Source of the DNA: Acinetobacter bouvetii DSM 14964 = CIP 107468
GTDB taxonomy: Bacteria > Pseudomonadota > Gammaproteobacteria > Pseudomonadales > Moraxellaceae
Assembly (NCBI RefSeq): GCF_000368865.1
Contig: NZ_KB849726.1
Location: 665,166-729,165 of the forward strand
DNA length: 64,000 bases
Reading direction: 5' to 3'
The translations under genes were made by a program, and so were the position numbers. Below, piece after piece: positions 33,038 through 42,804 of this stretch; position 1 is the first letter of the stretch, and each line of letters starts with the position of its first letter. The notes beneath the pieces are model-generated. The model searched no databases. It had not been told where the DNA came from and was given only the letters and a program-made list of their open reading frames with translations.

Positions 33038-33670
33038 ATGCACACGTTTTTTAAAGAACTTAAGCAAGGCAGTCAAGCGTTAGGTTTAGAACTCAGTGAT
33101 GATGTTTTAAATTTATTGCTCAAGTATCAAGATGCTTTGGTGCTGTGGAATAAAGCCTATAATTTGACAGCAATCCGTGATCCGAAAGAAATGCTGGTGA
33201 AGCACCTTTTGGACAGCTTGAGTATTTTAAAAGACTTGCCGCCAGGCCGTCTTTTAGATATTGGCACAGGCGGCGGCATGCCAGGCATGATCATTGCGCT
33301 ATGCCAGCCGGAACGCCAATGTGTTTTGCTGGATTCGAACGGCAAAAAGATCCGGTTTTTGAAGCAGTTTATTGCTGACTTAAAATTAGAAAATGTTGTT
33401 GCTGTGCAAACGCGTGTCGAAAATGAAGACAGCATTAATGAGCTGGGCAAGTTTGATGTCATTACCAGCCGCGCTTTCGCCTCTTTGACGGACTTTATCA
33501 ACGCATCCATTCCATTCATGCATGATCAGAGCATTATTGCATCAATGAAAGGGCTGATTCCAAGTGAAGAAGTCGATGCATTTAAAGATCAATTCAGCTG
33601 CGATATTATCGAGCTGAGCGTTCCGCGCTTAGATGAACAGCGTCATTTGCTTTTGTTGAAACGTATTTAA
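33038..33670 (+). CDS. rsmG: 16S rRNA m7G527 methyltransferase RsmG
   Basis: RsmG (GidB) methylates G527 of 16S rRNA; loss gives low-level streptomycin resistance. The 210-residue protein has the family N-terminus (LLLKYQDALVLWNKAYNLTAIRDP), KHLLDSLSIL, the SAM-binding loop LLDIGTGGGMPGMIIAL, and DVITSRAFASL. The length is right. It is followed by parA and parB in the same direction, the usual rsmG-parA-parB arrangement near many replication origins. No mnmG is adjacent in this window, and I saw no DnaA-box cluster, so the origin is probably not here. Confidence 0.95.
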   Translation: MHTFFKELKQGSQALGLELSDDVLNLLLKYQDALVLWNKAYNLTAIRDPKEMLVKHLLDSLSILKDLPPGRLLDIGTGGGMPGMIIALCQPERQCVLLDSNGKKIRFLKQFIADLKLENVVAVQTRVENEDSINELGKFDVITSRAFASLTDFINASIPFMHDQSIIASMKGLIPSEEVDAFKDQFSCDIIELSVPRLDEQRHLLLLKRI

Positions 33671-33695
33671 TTATTTCTAAGGATTGGGGTTTACC

Positions 33696-34478
33696 ATGGC
33701 ACAAATTATTGCGATTGCGAACCAGAAAGGTGGTGTCGGTAAAACTACAACCGCAGTAAATTTGGCTGCATCTTTAGCTGTGCTGAAAAAACGCGTGTTG
33801 CTTGTGGATATGGATTCACAAGGCAATGCCACGATGGGTTCAGGCATTCAGAAGAATGAGCTGCTGTACTCCGTCACAGATGTACTATTGGGCGAGATGC
33901 CGATTGAAACAGCCATTACCCGTGCGGAAGTTGGCTATAAAGTTTTAGGCGCCAACCGCGAACTGGCGGGCGTTGAATTGGCGATTGCAGAGCAGGAAGG
34001 CCGCGAGTTCATTCTGCGTGAAGCGCTGCAGCAGATTGAAGATAAGTTTGATTATATTATTGTGGACTGCGCGCCGAGCTTAAGCTTGATTACAGTCAAT
34101 GCCTTGGCTGCTGTAGACAGTGTGCTGATTCCAATGCAATGTGAGTATTATGCGCTGGAAGGCTTGGCGGATTTAACCCAAACCATTGACCGCATTCAGC
34201 AAGCGCTGAATCCAGATTTGCAGATTATGGGCGTGCTGAGAACGATGTTTGATGCGCGCAATGCGTTAACGCGCGATGTGTCTTCAGAGCTTGAACAATA
34301 CTTTGGCAAAAAATTGTACGACGCCGTCATTCCGCGCAATGTGCGGCTGGCGGAGGCGCCTGCGCATGGCTTGCCAGTGATTTATTTTGAAAAAAGTTCA
34401 AAGGGTGCAGTTGCCTATCTAAATTTAGCGGCTGAGATGTTAAAAAAAAGCAAAGGAAAGAAAGGAAGTAACGCATGA
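33696..34478 (+). CDS. parA: Chromosome partitioning ATPase ParA (Soj)
   Basis: ParA is the Walker-type ATPase that moves ParB-parS complexes over the nucleoid. I start at MAQIIAIANQKGGVGKTTTA (260 residues). The TTG twelve bases earlier would place a non-family MGFT before it. The deviant Walker A KGGVGKTT is at residues 11-18, with VDMDSQGNATMGSG and DYIIVDCAPSLSLIT after it. The length and lack of an N-terminal HTH indicate the chromosomal small ParA type. Its stop overlaps the parB ATG by four bases. Confidence 0.95.
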   Translation: MAQIIAIANQKGGVGKTTTAVNLAASLAVLKKRVLLVDMDSQGNATMGSGIQKNELLYSVTDVLLGEMPIETAITRAEVGYKVLGANRELAGVELAIAEQEGREFILREALQQIEDKFDYIIVDCAPSLSLITVNALAAVDSVLIPMQCEYYALEGLADLTQTIDRIQQALNPDLQIMGVLRTMFDARNALTRDVSSELEQYFGKKLYDAVIPRNVRLAEAPAHGLPVIYFEKSSKGAVAYLNLAAEMLKKSKGKKGSNA

Positions 34479-35362
34479 CCACAAAAAAACGCGGATTAGC
34501 AAAAGGCCGTGGTTTGGATGCCTTACTTGGTTCCATCCAAAAAGAAAAATTACAATTGGAAGCGCAAGCTTTAGATCATGGTCAGCTGAAGCAAATTGAT
34601 GTGCATTTACTGCAGCGCGGTGAATATCAGCCGCGCCGCTTTATTCATGAGCAAGATTTACAGGAATTGGCGGCATCGATTGAAAAGCATGGCGTGATGC
34701 AGCCCATTGTCATCCGCCCAATCGATGATGAAAAGCATCCCTATGAAATCATTGCCGGTGAACGCCGCTGGCGCGCTGCGCAATTGGCGGGCTTAACCGA
34801 AGTTCCAGCCATAGTCCGCGATTTGAGCGATCAGGTCGCCATTGCATTGGCGTTGATTGAAAATATTCAGCGTCAAGATCTGAATCCAATAGATCAGGCG
34901 ATGGCGCTGCAGCGTTTTCATGAAGAATTTGGCTTGAGCCATCAGGAAATTGCCGATACCGTTGGAAAAGCGCGCACCACCATCAGCAACTTATTGCGCT
35001 TATTATCCTTGGCTGAGCCAGTTAAAGATTTTATGCAGCAGAGTTTGCTGGATATGGGGCATGCCCGGGCAATTTTGACGCTCAAGGCGAAAGATCAGCT
35101 GAAAGTTGCTGAGCATGTCATCGAAAAAAGCCTGTCAGTGCGTCAAACAGAACAGCTGGTGCGTGATTTGAATGCGCCCAAGCAAACTAAAGAAAAACAA
35201 GCAGCATCTGCAGATATTCAGCAATTGTCACAGCGCCTGTCTGACCGTTTCGGTGCAGATGTCAAAATAGACCATAACAAGCAAGGCAAAGGCAAATTGG
35301 TGATTAATTACCATTCTTTGGAAGAGCTGGATGGTATTTTAAATATTTGCTTAGCTGATTAA
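34475..35362 (+). CDS. parB: Chromosome partitioning protein ParB
   Basis: ParB binds parS near the origin, spreads as a CTP-dependent clamp and links to ParA and SMC. The 295-residue protein begins with basic KKRGLAKGRGLDALLG, typical for chromosomal ParB. It has the CTP/spreading motif GERRWRAAQLAG, an HTH in LSHQEIADTVGKARTTISNLLRLL, and a C-terminal dimerisation region. It is coupled to parA by an ATGA overlap. No canonical parS (TGTTNCACGTGAAACA) was spotted in the window. Confidence 0.95.
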   Translation: MTTKKRGLAKGRGLDALLGSIQKEKLQLEAQALDHGQLKQIDVHLLQRGEYQPRRFIHEQDLQELAASIEKHGVMQPIVIRPIDDEKHPYEIIAGERRWRAAQLAGLTEVPAIVRDLSDQVAIALALIENIQRQDLNPIDQAMALQRFHEEFGLSHQEIADTVGKARTTISNLLRLLSLAEPVKDFMQQSLLDMGHARAILTLKAKDQLKVAEHVIEKSLSVRQTEQLVRDLNAPKQTKEKQAASADIQQLSQRLSDRFGADVKIDHNKQGKGKLVINYHSLEELDGILNICLAD

Positions 35363-35393
35363 TTTTAAATTTCGATTTATTGGGGAAAATCAA

Positions 35394-36035
35394 ATGTGGG
35401 AATTAGTCAAGGCTGGCGGATGGCTTATGCTGCCGCTGGTTTTATGTTCAATCTTTACCATCGCGATTTCAATTGAGCGTTTTATCCGCTTGAAAAAATC
35501 GATGGTGCTGCCAGCCGCTTTGCTGATGAATCAAAATCAAACAGCAGAGCAGGTTGTAGAAAAGCTGAAGCAAGATCAAACCTTGCAGCGCAGTACTTTG
35601 GGGCGTGTTTTCGCCGCCGGTTACCGCAGTAAAAATCAGCCTGAGCAGTTTGCCCGTGCGCAAATGGAAGTCACAGCATCGCAAGAGATTGGCTATTTGG
35701 AAAAGAATATCAATTTCTTAGGTACGCTAAGTGCAGCCGCGCCGCTGCTGGGCTTGCTGGGTACGGTTATGGGCATTATCGAATCATTTTTAATGATTGA
35801 TGTCGGGACGAACAGCGATCCGGTATTGATGATGCCGGGTATTTCTAAAGCGCTGATTACAACAGCTGCAGGGATGTTTATTGCGATTCCAGCCCTGTTT
35901 GCTCACCGCTATTTTCAGCGTTTGGTGCAAGAGTATGTTGCAGAATTGGAACAGCAGGCGACACTGTTTCATGCTGCGCTGTATTACCAAAACAAGACTG
36001 ATGAAGCATTACAAGATTTGCAAAAAGCAAGCTGA
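35394..36035 (+). CDS. exbB: MotA/TolQ/ExbB proton channel family protein
   Basis: A 213-residue inner-membrane protein with three membrane helices: near residues 10-30, 105-125 (LGTLSAAAPLLGLLGTVMG) and 145-165 (SKALITTAAGMFIAIPALFA). The Gly/Ala-rich second and third helices are the ExbB/TolQ channel signature. With ExbD it probably forms a proton-driven motor for a TonB-type or lipid transport partner. No tonB gene is adjacent. The gene heads exbB-exbD-msbA-lpxK-kdsB, the same order as in Pseudomonas, so a link to LPS or lipid export is possible but unproven. GGGG about nine bases upstream supports the ATG. Confidence 0.88.
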   Translation: MWELVKAGGWLMLPLVLCSIFTIAISIERFIRLKKSMVLPAALLMNQNQTAEQVVEKLKQDQTLQRSTLGRVFAAGYRSKNQPEQFARAQMEVTASQEIGYLEKNINFLGTLSAAAPLLGLLGTVMGIIESFLMIDVGTNSDPVLMMPGISKALITTAAGMFIAIPALFAHRYFQRLVQEYVAELEQQATLFHAALYYQNKTDEALQDLQKAS

Positions 36036-36044
36036 GGCGGTCGA

Positions 36045-36467
36045 ATGAAATTTAAGCGCAGGCAGGTTGAAGATATACATATTAACTTAACGCCAATGAT
36101 CGACTGCTTATTGTTTATCTTGGTGTTTTTGCTTCTTTCGACCACTTTTAGCCAAATGAGCCGAATGAACCTGACACTGCCGGATGCACAAGGTGTGCCG
36201 CCAAAGCAGTTTGATCAGAAAATAGAGGTTGTTGTCGATTCTTCTGGGCATTATTCTGTAAATGGCCAGTCGCTTTCCAGTAAAGAGGCATCCGATTTAA
36301 ATACGGCAATTAAACAGATTTCCAATGATCGCCGTGATTTAATGTTTATTATTGCGGCTGATGCGAAAGCAACCCATCAGGATGTGATCCGCGTTATGGA
36401 TGTAGCAGGCCAGCTGGGCTTTGTGAATGTAAATATCAGTACGAAAGTACCGACTCGAGGTTATTAG
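36045..36467 (+). CDS. exbD: ExbD/TolR family protein
   Basis: A 140-residue protein with a short cytoplasmic N-terminus, one membrane helix around residues 18-38 and a periplasmic domain. The proton-carrying Asp at the start of the helix is in NLTPMIDCLLFILVF, as in ExbD/TolR. It partners the ExbB-like protein encoded nine bases upstream. Its stop and the start of msbA share one base region, so translation is coupled. Length and topology match the family. Its energised client is unknown. Confidence 0.9.
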   Translation: MKFKRRQVEDIHINLTPMIDCLLFILVFLLLSTTFSQMSRMNLTLPDAQGVPPKQFDQKIEVVVDSSGHYSVNGQSLSSKEASDLNTAIKQISNDRRDLMFIIAADAKATHQDVIRVMDVAGQLGFVNVNISTKVPTRGY

Positions 36468-38194
36468 TGAAGCACGATGTAAAAGTTTATCTGCGCCTGC
36501 TGGGTTATTTAAAACCTTTTTGGGGCTTGGCGATATTTGTTGTAATTGGTTTTGCAATCAATGCGGCAACAGAAGTATCCGTCGCTAAGCTGCTTGAAAA
36601 GATTATTAACGCGATTCAGCACCGTGATCAGGGTTTTACATCGTTATTTCCTATATTGGTTATTCTCTTAATGTTCTTCCGCGGGCTGGGAACATTCATT
36701 GGCGGTTATTATACAGCGGTGATTTCACGGAATTTGATTTTTAATATCCGTCAAGAAGTCTTTGCTAAGCTGATGCGCCTGCCTTCTCAATATTATCTTG
36801 ATAATTCCAGCGGCCACATTACCGCGAAGATAATGTACAACGTCGAGCAGCTGACGGCAGCTTCAACCGAATCGCTGCGGACCATTGTTCAGCAGGGTTT
36901 AATTACCTGCGGTTTGGTGGGTTATCTGATTTACAGCAATTGGCGCTTAACTTTAATTATTCTAATTTTTGCGCCTTTGATTGGTTTGCTGATTCGCAAA
37001 GCGTCTAAGCGCATGCGCAAGCTGTCGAGCCAAGTGCAGGACACCATGGGGGATGTCAACCATGTGGTGCAGGAAACTGTCAATGGCAATGTCGTCGTTA
37101 AGGGTTTTTCGGGACAGGATTATGAGCAAAAGCGCTTCTATGACAGTTCAATGGAAAATTTACGCCGCGGCATGAAAATGGTGGTGGTGCAGCAGCTGAA
37201 TAGCCCGATTGTGCAGCTGATTATGTCCATTCCATTGGCAATTGTCATGTACATCGCGCTGCGTCCTGAAATTATGCAGGATACTTCGGCAGGGCAGTTT
37301 GTGGCATATATTACGGCTGCAGGCATGCTGAGCAAGCCGATTAAGGCCTTGACCGATGTGAATGAAAAGATTCAGCGCGGCATGGCCGCAGCGCATTCCG
37401 TGTTTGAGCTGCTGGATATGCCTGAAGAGAAAAATTCAGGGACATTGACGCCTGTGCTGAAAGGCAATATTGAATTTAAGGCTGTCAATCTGGTTTATGC
37501 AGATGGCTATCACGCATTGCATGATTTTAATTTGATCGTGAATGCGGGCGAAACCGTGGCCTTGGTTGGACGCTCCGGCGCAGGCAAAACTTCTTTGGTG
37601 AATTTGCTGCTGCGCTATCAGGACATCAGCAGCGGCCAGCTGACACTGGACAATATTGATATTTATGATATTGAAATCAATAATCTGCGTCAGCAAATTT
37701 CGATGGTGAACCAGCAGGTTGTGCTGTTCAACCGGACAGTCCGCGAAAATATCGCTTACGGTCAGCTGGAAAATGCCACTGATGAACAGATTGTTGCGGC
37801 GGCAAAATCTGCTTATGCGCATGAATTTATTATGAATCTTCCTCAGGGGTATGATACGCCGCTGGGTGCGCAAGGGTTGAATTTGTCGGGCGGCCAGCGC
37901 CAGCGTATCGCTATTGCGCGGGCAATTTTAAAAGATGCGCCAATTTTAATTTTGGATGAAGCCACCAGTGCGCTGGATAATGAATCTGAATACTATATTC
38001 AGCAGGCTTTTGATGCGGCAATGCGAAATCGCACTACGGTTGTGATTGCGCACCGCTTGTCAACGATTGAAAATGCAGACCGCATTGTGGTGATGGATAA
38101 AGGCAGAATCGTAGAGCAAGGCTCGCATGCAGAGCTGATGGAAAATCGCGGCGCCTATTATCAGCTGCATCAGCGCAATTTTGAGGAACAGTAA
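36467..38194 (+). CDS. msbA: Lipid A flippase MsbA
   Basis: MsbA flips core-lipid A across the inner membrane using ATP. The 575-residue half transporter has six membrane helices in residues 1-310, then the nucleotide-binding domain: Walker A VGRSGAGKTSL near residue 367, Q-loop MVNQQVVLF, signature LSGGQRQRIAIARA and Walker B ILILDEATSALD, with the H-loop in IAHRLST. Position between exbD and lpxK in a lipid A gene group supports MsbA over other lipid ABC exporters. The start codon at 36467 is GTG, overlapping the exbD stop. Confidence 0.92.
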   Translation: MKHDVKVYLRLLGYLKPFWGLAIFVVIGFAINAATEVSVAKLLEKIINAIQHRDQGFTSLFPILVILLMFFRGLGTFIGGYYTAVISRNLIFNIRQEVFAKLMRLPSQYYLDNSSGHITAKIMYNVEQLTAASTESLRTIVQQGLITCGLVGYLIYSNWRLTLIILIFAPLIGLLIRKASKRMRKLSSQVQDTMGDVNHVVQETVNGNVVVKGFSGQDYEQKRFYDSSMENLRRGMKMVVVQQLNSPIVQLIMSIPLAIVMYIALRPEIMQDTSAGQFVAYITAAGMLSKPIKALTDVNEKIQRGMAAAHSVFELLDMPEEKNSGTLTPVLKGNIEFKAVNLVYADGYHALHDFNLIVNAGETVALVGRSGAGKTSLVNLLLRYQDISSGQLTLDNIDIYDIEINNLRQQISMVNQQVVLFNRTVRENIAYGQLENATDEQIVAAAKSAYAHEFIMNLPQGYDTPLGAQGLNLSGGQRQRIAIARAILKDAPILILDEATSALDNESEYYIQQAFDAAMRNRTTVVIAHRLSTIENADRIVVMDKGRIVEQGSHAELMENRGAYYQLHQRNFEEQ

Positions 38195-39211
38195 ATGTCT
38201 GCGGCGCAATTAATTCAAAATGCTTGGAATAATCAGGCTAAGTGGTTAATTGTGCTTCGTCCGTTATCATGGCTGTACCGCGGCGGGTTTATCTTGAATA
38301 AAAGCCTTTATAAGGCCGGTTTAAAGCAAAGCTATACCGCCCCTGTGCCGGTCATGGTAATAGGCAATATCACCGTGGGCGGCAGCGGTAAAACGCCGCT
38401 GCTGATTCATCTGGTCAGATATCTGCAAAACCGCAATGTGCGTGTGGGAGTGATCAGCCGGGGCTACGGCGGCAAAGGCCCGTTTCCAGCTTACGTTGGC
38501 TTGGATTCGGATGCAGACACGGCAGGCGATGAGCCTGTGCTGATTGTTCAATCTACAGGCGTGCCTATGGCTGTTGGGCCAAATCGGCAAAAAAGCATAG
38601 AGCTCCTGCTGTCTAAGCATGCTTTGGATTTAATCATCTGCGATGACGGCTTGCAGCATTGGGCGCTTGAGCGTCAGCTGGAGTGGATCGTGCTGGACAA
38701 TAACCGGGGCTTGGGCAATGAAAAAATACTGCCTGAAGGTTATTTGCGTGAACCGAAAACCCGCCTGCAAGGCAGTACGGTGATTGAGCATGCCGCGCAG
38801 CCGAAGATGCCATTAAATATGCATTTGACTGCGTCGGCGCCGTATTTGCTGAATGAAGGCATGGTCAAAGACTTTGATGTAAACTCAGATTTTTATGCCG
38901 TTGCGGGCATCGGCTTTCCGCAGCGGTTTTACAATACATTAGAAAAAATGGGGATTCAGCATTTTCAATGTCATGAATTTCCAGATCATTTTGAATACGA
39001 AATTGAAGACTTGCTGTTTGAAGACAGCAATCCGATTATTACCACAGAAAAAGATGCGGTAAAAATTTTACCGCTGCTCAAGCAGAATCCAGACTTTCAG
39101 CGTGAAATTTGGGTTGTTCCTGTTGATGCAGTGCTGTCATCAGCATGTTATGAAACATTGCATCAGCAGCTGAAACAGTTGGGCATCCAATTTGATGAAG
39201 GCTTAAATTGA
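38195..39211 (+). CDS. lpxK: Tetraacyldisaccharide 4'-kinase LpxK
   Basis: LpxK adds the 4'-phosphate to the lipid A disaccharide at the inner membrane. The 338-residue protein has the membrane-associated N-terminal helix ([18 protein letters not shown]), then [20 protein letters not shown] with a P-loop, [10 protein letters not shown], and [15 protein letters not shown], all LpxK hallmarks. It starts one base after the msbA stop codon ends, and its stop overlaps the kdsB start by four bases (ATGA type). It belongs to the msbA-lpxK-kdsB operon. Confidence 0.95.
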   Translation: MSAAQLIQNAWNNQAKWLIVLRPLSWLYRGGFILNKSLYKAGLKQSYTAPVPVMVIGNITVGGSGKTPLLIHLVRYLQNRNVRVGVISRGYGGKGPFPAYVGLDSDADTAGDEPVLIVQSTGVPMAVGPNRQKSIELLLSKHALDLIICDDGLQHWALERQLEWIVLDNNRGLGNEKILPEGYLREPKTRLQGSTVIEHAAQPKMPLNMHLTASAPYLLNEGMVKDFDVNSDFYAVAGIGFPQRFYNTLEKMGIQHFQCHEFPDHFEYEIEDLLFEDSNPIITTEKDAVKILPLLKQNPDFQREIWVVPVDAVLSSACYETLHQQLKQLGIQFDEGLN

Positions 39212-39972
39212 TGAAACATATTGTTATTCCAGCGCGTTTTTCCAGTTCCCGCTTGCCAGGTAAGCCTTTGCTGGAAATTCATGGACGCCCGATGATTTTG
39301 CGTGTCGTCGATCAGGCGAAGAAAGTGCAGGGTTTTGATGATCTTTGTGTAGCGACAGATGATGAGCGTATTGCTGAGGTTTGCCGTGCAGAAGGCATCG
39401 ATGTTGTCTTGACATCGGCTGACCATCCATCAGGCACAGACCGCTTAAGCGAAGTTGCCCGAATTAAAGGCTGGGATGCTGACGACATTATTGTCAATGT
39501 ACAGGGTGATGAGCCTTTGCTGCCTTCATTATTGGTGAAGCAGGTTGCCCAATTGCTTGAAGATCAGCCGGCTTCATCGATGTCGACTTTATCTGAGCCC
39601 ATACATAGCTTAGATGAGTTTTTGCGTGACAGCATCGTCAAAGTGGTGATGTCCAAGCACAATCAAGCGTTGTATTTTAGCCGCGCAACCATTCCTTATG
39701 ACCGCGATGGCGCAAAGTTAACGGAGCGTAAGCTGCATAATCACGCGTACCGCCATCTCGGTTTATATGCCTACCGCGTGAAGCTTCTGCAGGAATATGT
39801 CACTTGGGATATGGGGCTGCTGGAAAAATTGGAGAGTCTGGAACAGCTGCGTGTTTTAGAAAATGGCCATCAAATTGCCATTGCTGTGGCTGAAGCGAAT
39901 TTGCCGCCGGGCGTAGATACGCAGGCTGATTTAGACCGGTTGAATCAAATGGATGTTTCTAACTTCGAATAA
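39208..39972 (+). CDS. kdsB: CMP-KDO synthetase KdsB
   Basis: KdsB activates KDO with CTP to CMP-KDO, the donor for the inner LPS core. The 254-residue protein starts [20 protein letters not shown] (nucleotide loop and G-x-P-L), has SGTDRLSEV, and [10 protein letters not shown] with the metal-binding Asp. [11 protein letters not shown] and HLGLYAYR complete the family set. It overlaps lpxK by four bases, and holB starts 16 bases after the stop, so the cluster may run on. Confidence 0.96.
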   Translation: MMKHIVIPARFSSSRLPGKPLLEIHGRPMILRVVDQAKKVQGFDDLCVATDDERIAEVCRAEGIDVVLTSADHPSGTDRLSEVARIKGWDADDIIVNVQGDEPLLPSLLVKQVAQLLEDQPASSMSTLSEPIHSLDEFLRDSIVKVVMSKHNQALYFSRATIPYDRDGAKLTERKLHNHAYRHLGLYAYRVKLLQEYVTWDMGLLEKLESLEQLRVLENGHQIAIAVAEANLPPGVDTQADLDRLNQMDVSNFE

Positions 39973-39988
39973 AGGGCGGCTTCCATCC

Positions 39989-40972
39989 ATGGCAAATGAA
40001 ATTAAAGCGCAAGTCTACCCTTGGCAGCAAACGGTCTGGGATACACTGACCGGCCGTTTCCCTAAATTGGGTCATGGCTTGCTGTTTTATGGCAAAAAAG
40101 GCTGCGGCAAGCATGCGTTTGCGCATTATTTTTTGGCCTGGGTGCTGTGTTTAAACCGTCATGAAAAAAATCAGCCTTGCGGCGTCTGCGGCAGCTGTCT
40201 GTGGCTGAAATCAGATACGCATCCGAATTATGTGCATATTACGACAGATGAAGACAACAAAAAGCAGAATGCTAAAATAAAAATTGAGAAAATCCGCGAT
40301 TTGCTGCCTTTTGTGCAGCAGACGGTAGATGGCTGGCGTGTGGTGGTGATTGAGCCTGCAGAAGCATTAAATACCGCTTCCGCCAATGCGCTGCTGAAGA
40401 CGCTGGAAGAGCCGGGTGACCGCACTGTCATTATTCTGCTGGCGGATCATTATTTGAAATTGCCTGCAACCATCCGCAGCCGCCTGCAGCACTTTGCTTT
40501 AGACCGGATCAGCGCCGGCCATGCAGAAGCTTATTTGCATGAAAATTTGCCGGACAGTGATTTGCAAATGCATCAGCTGCTGATGAACCTGTCGAATCAA
40601 ATGCCGCTGCAGGCGGTAGAATTGGCGCAAAGTGAATGGCTCAATTTGCGGCAGGATTTTGTGAATGACTGGCTTAAGCTGGTGCGGCAGAAAAATATGC
40701 CGGTGGCGATTGCGACCAAGTGGAATAAAGCGCTGAACTTTAGTGATTTCAGTCAAATGTTTGAATACTTGTTGTCTGATTTGATTTGTGTCAAGCTAAA
40801 TCAGGCAATAAAAAATATTGATTTGAATTTTAATGATCTGCCAGATCAGTATGATTTAGAATCATTATTTGGCATTTATGCCGAGCTGCAGCAATCCAAA
40901 AAGTTTATCGAACAAAACGTACAAACTAACTTAGTTCTGGATCAGCTGTGCATTAAATTGATGAATCTTTAA
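39989..40972 (+). CDS. holB: DNA polymerase III subunit delta'
   Basis: HolB is the stator subunit of the clamp-loading complex. I start at MANEIKAQVYPWQQ (327 residues) rather than at a TTG in the kdsB tail. The AAA+ core has FYGKKGCGKHAFA (Walker A-like), a zinc site in CGVCGSCLW, VVIEPAEALN (Walker B region, without the acidic pair of an active ATPase) and SANALLKTLEEPG, the SRC-like region being in TIRSRLQHF. This fits the usual non-hydrolysing delta'. holB-pilZ-tatD is a conserved order in Pseudomonas and relatives. Confidence 0.94.
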   Translation: MANEIKAQVYPWQQTVWDTLTGRFPKLGHGLLFYGKKGCGKHAFAHYFLAWVLCLNRHEKNQPCGVCGSCLWLKSDTHPNYVHITTDEDNKKQNAKIKIEKIRDLLPFVQQTVDGWRVVVIEPAEALNTASANALLKTLEEPGDRTVIILLADHYLKLPATIRSRLQHFALDRISAGHAEAYLHENLPDSDLQMHQLLMNLSNQMPLQAVELAQSEWLNLRQDFVNDWLKLVRQKNMPVAIATKWNKALNFSDFSQMFEYLLSDLICVKLNQAIKNIDLNFNDLPDQYDLESLFGIYAELQQSKKFIEQNVQTNLVLDQLCIKLMNL

Positions 40973-40989
40973 AAATAAGGGGAACGACA

Positions 40990-41331
40990 ATGCAGCCACG
41001 CATGGGCGGAATCATTCAAGCGAACATTCCAGATGTGGAAACATTATTTGCCAGCTATATGCCTTATGTGGCCGGCGGCGGCCTTTTTGTTCCTTCTAAG
41101 CAGGCGGTAAAAATGGGGGATGAAGTCTTTGTACTGACGACTCTGCCTGAACAATCTCAAAAAGTTCCTTTGACAGGCAAAGTCATTTGGATCTCTCAAA
41201 AGCAAAATGGCATTAAGCCTCAAGGCTTTGGCATTCAGCTTGCCGGCGAAAAAGGCATTTATTTCAAATCTGAAGCAGAACGCATGCTGGCAGGGCTTAA
41301 AACTGAAGGCCGCAGAAGTTACACTATGTAG
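40990..41331 (+). CDS. pilZ: Type IV pilus protein PilZ
   Basis: A 113-residue single-domain protein similar to the founding PilZ. It starts GGIIQANIPDVETLFASYMPYV, has GGGLFVPS, and ends QGFGIQL. It lacks the RxxxR c-di-GMP motif, as does the Pseudomonas PilZ, which works instead by binding PilB and FimX to allow pilus extension. The presence of a FimX-like gene earlier in the window fits this. It follows holB by 17 bases with GGGGAA as ribosome site, and tatD follows. Confidence 0.93.
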   Translation: MQPRMGGIIQANIPDVETLFASYMPYVAGGGLFVPSKQAVKMGDEVFVLTTLPEQSQKVPLTGKVIWISQKQNGIKPQGFGIQLAGEKGIYFKSEAERMLAGLKTEGRRSYTM

Positions 41332-41362
41332 AGTTACACCTTACTCAGCATAGGTACTTATT

Positions 41363-42136
41363 GTGTTTACAGATACTCATTGTCATTTAACATTGCTTGA
41401 TCTAACGCCTTATGGCGGCGATTTGGATCTGGCGCTGGAGCAGGCTCGCGAAGCGGGTGTCTCCCGGTTTATGAGTATCTCAGTGGATTTGGATGATCAT
41501 ATCCAGCTGGCGGCGATCGCTGCCCGCCATGCAGATGTGGGATATTCTGTCGGGGTGCACCCTTGTGAAGATCCTGCCACTATGGCGCGGGCAACGACTG
41601 ATTATTTGGTGGAGCTGGCGCAGCCTGAAAAAGTTTGGGCTTTGGGTGAAACGGGGCTGGATTATTTTCACAGCACGGATTTTATTCAAGAGCAGAAAGA
41701 ATGTTTTGCCCGCCATATTCATGCCTCGCAGACTGTCAAAAAGCCTGTCGTTGTGCATACCCGCGCAGCGAAGCAGGATACGGTAGATATTATCCGCGCG
41801 GAAAAATCGACCCACGGCATTTTGCACTGCTTTACGGAAGATTGGGAAACCGCAAAAGCCGTGCTGGATTGCGGCTATTACATTTCTTTTTCAGGCATTG
41901 TGTCCTTTAAAAATGCGCAAGACTTGCGTGATGTTGCCAAGCAGGTGCCGCTGGACCGTGTGCTGATTGAAACGGACAGCCCTTATTTGGCGCCCATGCC
42001 TTATAGAGGAAAGTCTAATGAACCAAAATATGTTCCCTATGTAGCCAAAGCCTTAAGTGATGTATATGATAAGTCACTAGAAGAGATGGCTTTAATCACA
42101 AAGCAAAACTTTGAAAACCTTCTCAATTTAAAGTGA
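41363..42136 (+). CDS. TatD family metal-dependent hydrolase
   Basis: A 257-residue TIM-barrel hydrolase of the TatD/YcfH type. Metal ligands are in DTHCHL at the N-terminus, GETGLDY, HTRAAKQD, HCF and ETDSPYLAP. Family members act as 3'-5' exonucleases on damaged DNA or as D-aminoacyl-tRNA-like or peptidase enzymes; the specific role is uncertain. The start is GTG. It ends the holB-pilZ-tatD group. The following TetR gene is 38 bases away. Confidence 0.93.
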   Translation: MFTDTHCHLTLLDLTPYGGDLDLALEQAREAGVSRFMSISVDLDDHIQLAAIAARHADVGYSVGVHPCEDPATMARATTDYLVELAQPEKVWALGETGLDYFHSTDFIQEQKECFARHIHASQTVKKPVVVHTRAAKQDTVDIIRAEKSTHGILHCFTEDWETAKAVLDCGYYISFSGIVSFKNAQDLRDVAKQVPLDRVLIETDSPYLAPMPYRGKSNEPKYVPYVAKALSDVYDKSLEEMALITKQNFENLLNLK

Positions 42137-42174
42137 ATCATTTGAATTGATATAAGCGCAGAAGAGAGTATAGG

Positions 42175-42795
42175 GTGAAGATGGATCGTCAGGCTCAGTT
42201 TCGAGCACGAGAAGCGTTGATTTTTCAAGTTGCAGAGCAGCTTCTTTTAGAAAATGGTGAATCTGGAATGACGCTGGATGCACTGGCTGCAGAGCTGGAT
42301 CTGGCTAAAGGAACTCTCTATAAGCATTTTCAAAGCAAAGATGAGCTGTATATGCTGCTGATCATCCGCAATGAACGCATGCTGCTGGAAATGATTAAAG
42401 ATACCGACAAGCAGTTTCCTGAGCACTTGGCTTTCTTCATGCTGCATCATTTGCATCATCCGGAGCGTACAGTGCTGTTTCACCAAATTGAAGAACGCCT
42501 TGCGACAACGGGTGTGGGCATACAGATGCTGTTCAGCGAGCTGTATCAAGTGCGAAAGCATCGGCTGCGTTTGATTATCCGCATGACAGAAAGCTATTTG
42601 GAATCTATTCACAGTTCAATGTCGGTGCGTGACTATTTGGCTTCGATCTGGTCGCTGACGCATGGCGCTGCGGCTATTTTAAACTCCAGTTTTTATCAGC
42701 GCTATCTGGGGTCACGGGATACCCTAAGAGTGGCTTATATCGATCAAGCCTTGGCATTGCCAAAGCAGATCAGCGCCGCAGCTCAATTTGCTTAA
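42175..42795 (+). CDS. TetR/AcrR family transcriptional regulator
   Basis: A 206-residue regulator. The N-terminal HTH reads GMTLDALAAELDLAKGTLYKHFQSKDEL, the classic TetR helix-turn-helix with the TLYKHF recognition helix. The rest is a helical ligand domain with many His and Arg residues. The effector and targets are unknown. GTG at 42175 and ATG at 42181 are both possible starts. It lies between tatD and the T2SS genes, in the same direction, and its stop is nine bases before gspH, so it could be in one transcript with them. Confidence 0.92.
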   Translation: MKMDRQAQFRAREALIFQVAEQLLLENGESGMTLDALAAELDLAKGTLYKHFQSKDELYMLLIIRNERMLLEMIKDTDKQFPEHLAFFMLHHLHHPERTVLFHQIEERLATTGVGIQMLFSELYQVRKHRLRLIIRMTESYLESIHSSMSVRDYLASIWSLTHGAAAILNSSFYQRYLGSRDTLRVAYIDQALALPKQISAAAQFA

Positions 42796-42804
42796 AGGCA
42801 TGCT

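Noticed and set aside
33684-35362. parS centromere near parA-parB
   Set aside because: CACGTG cores at 5891, 54703, 54902 and 59684 do not extend to the parS consensus.
39953-39988. Earlier TTG start for holB overlapping kdsB
   Set aside because: The added residues do not fit the HolB N-terminus and lie inside kdsB; the ATG at 39989 fits better.
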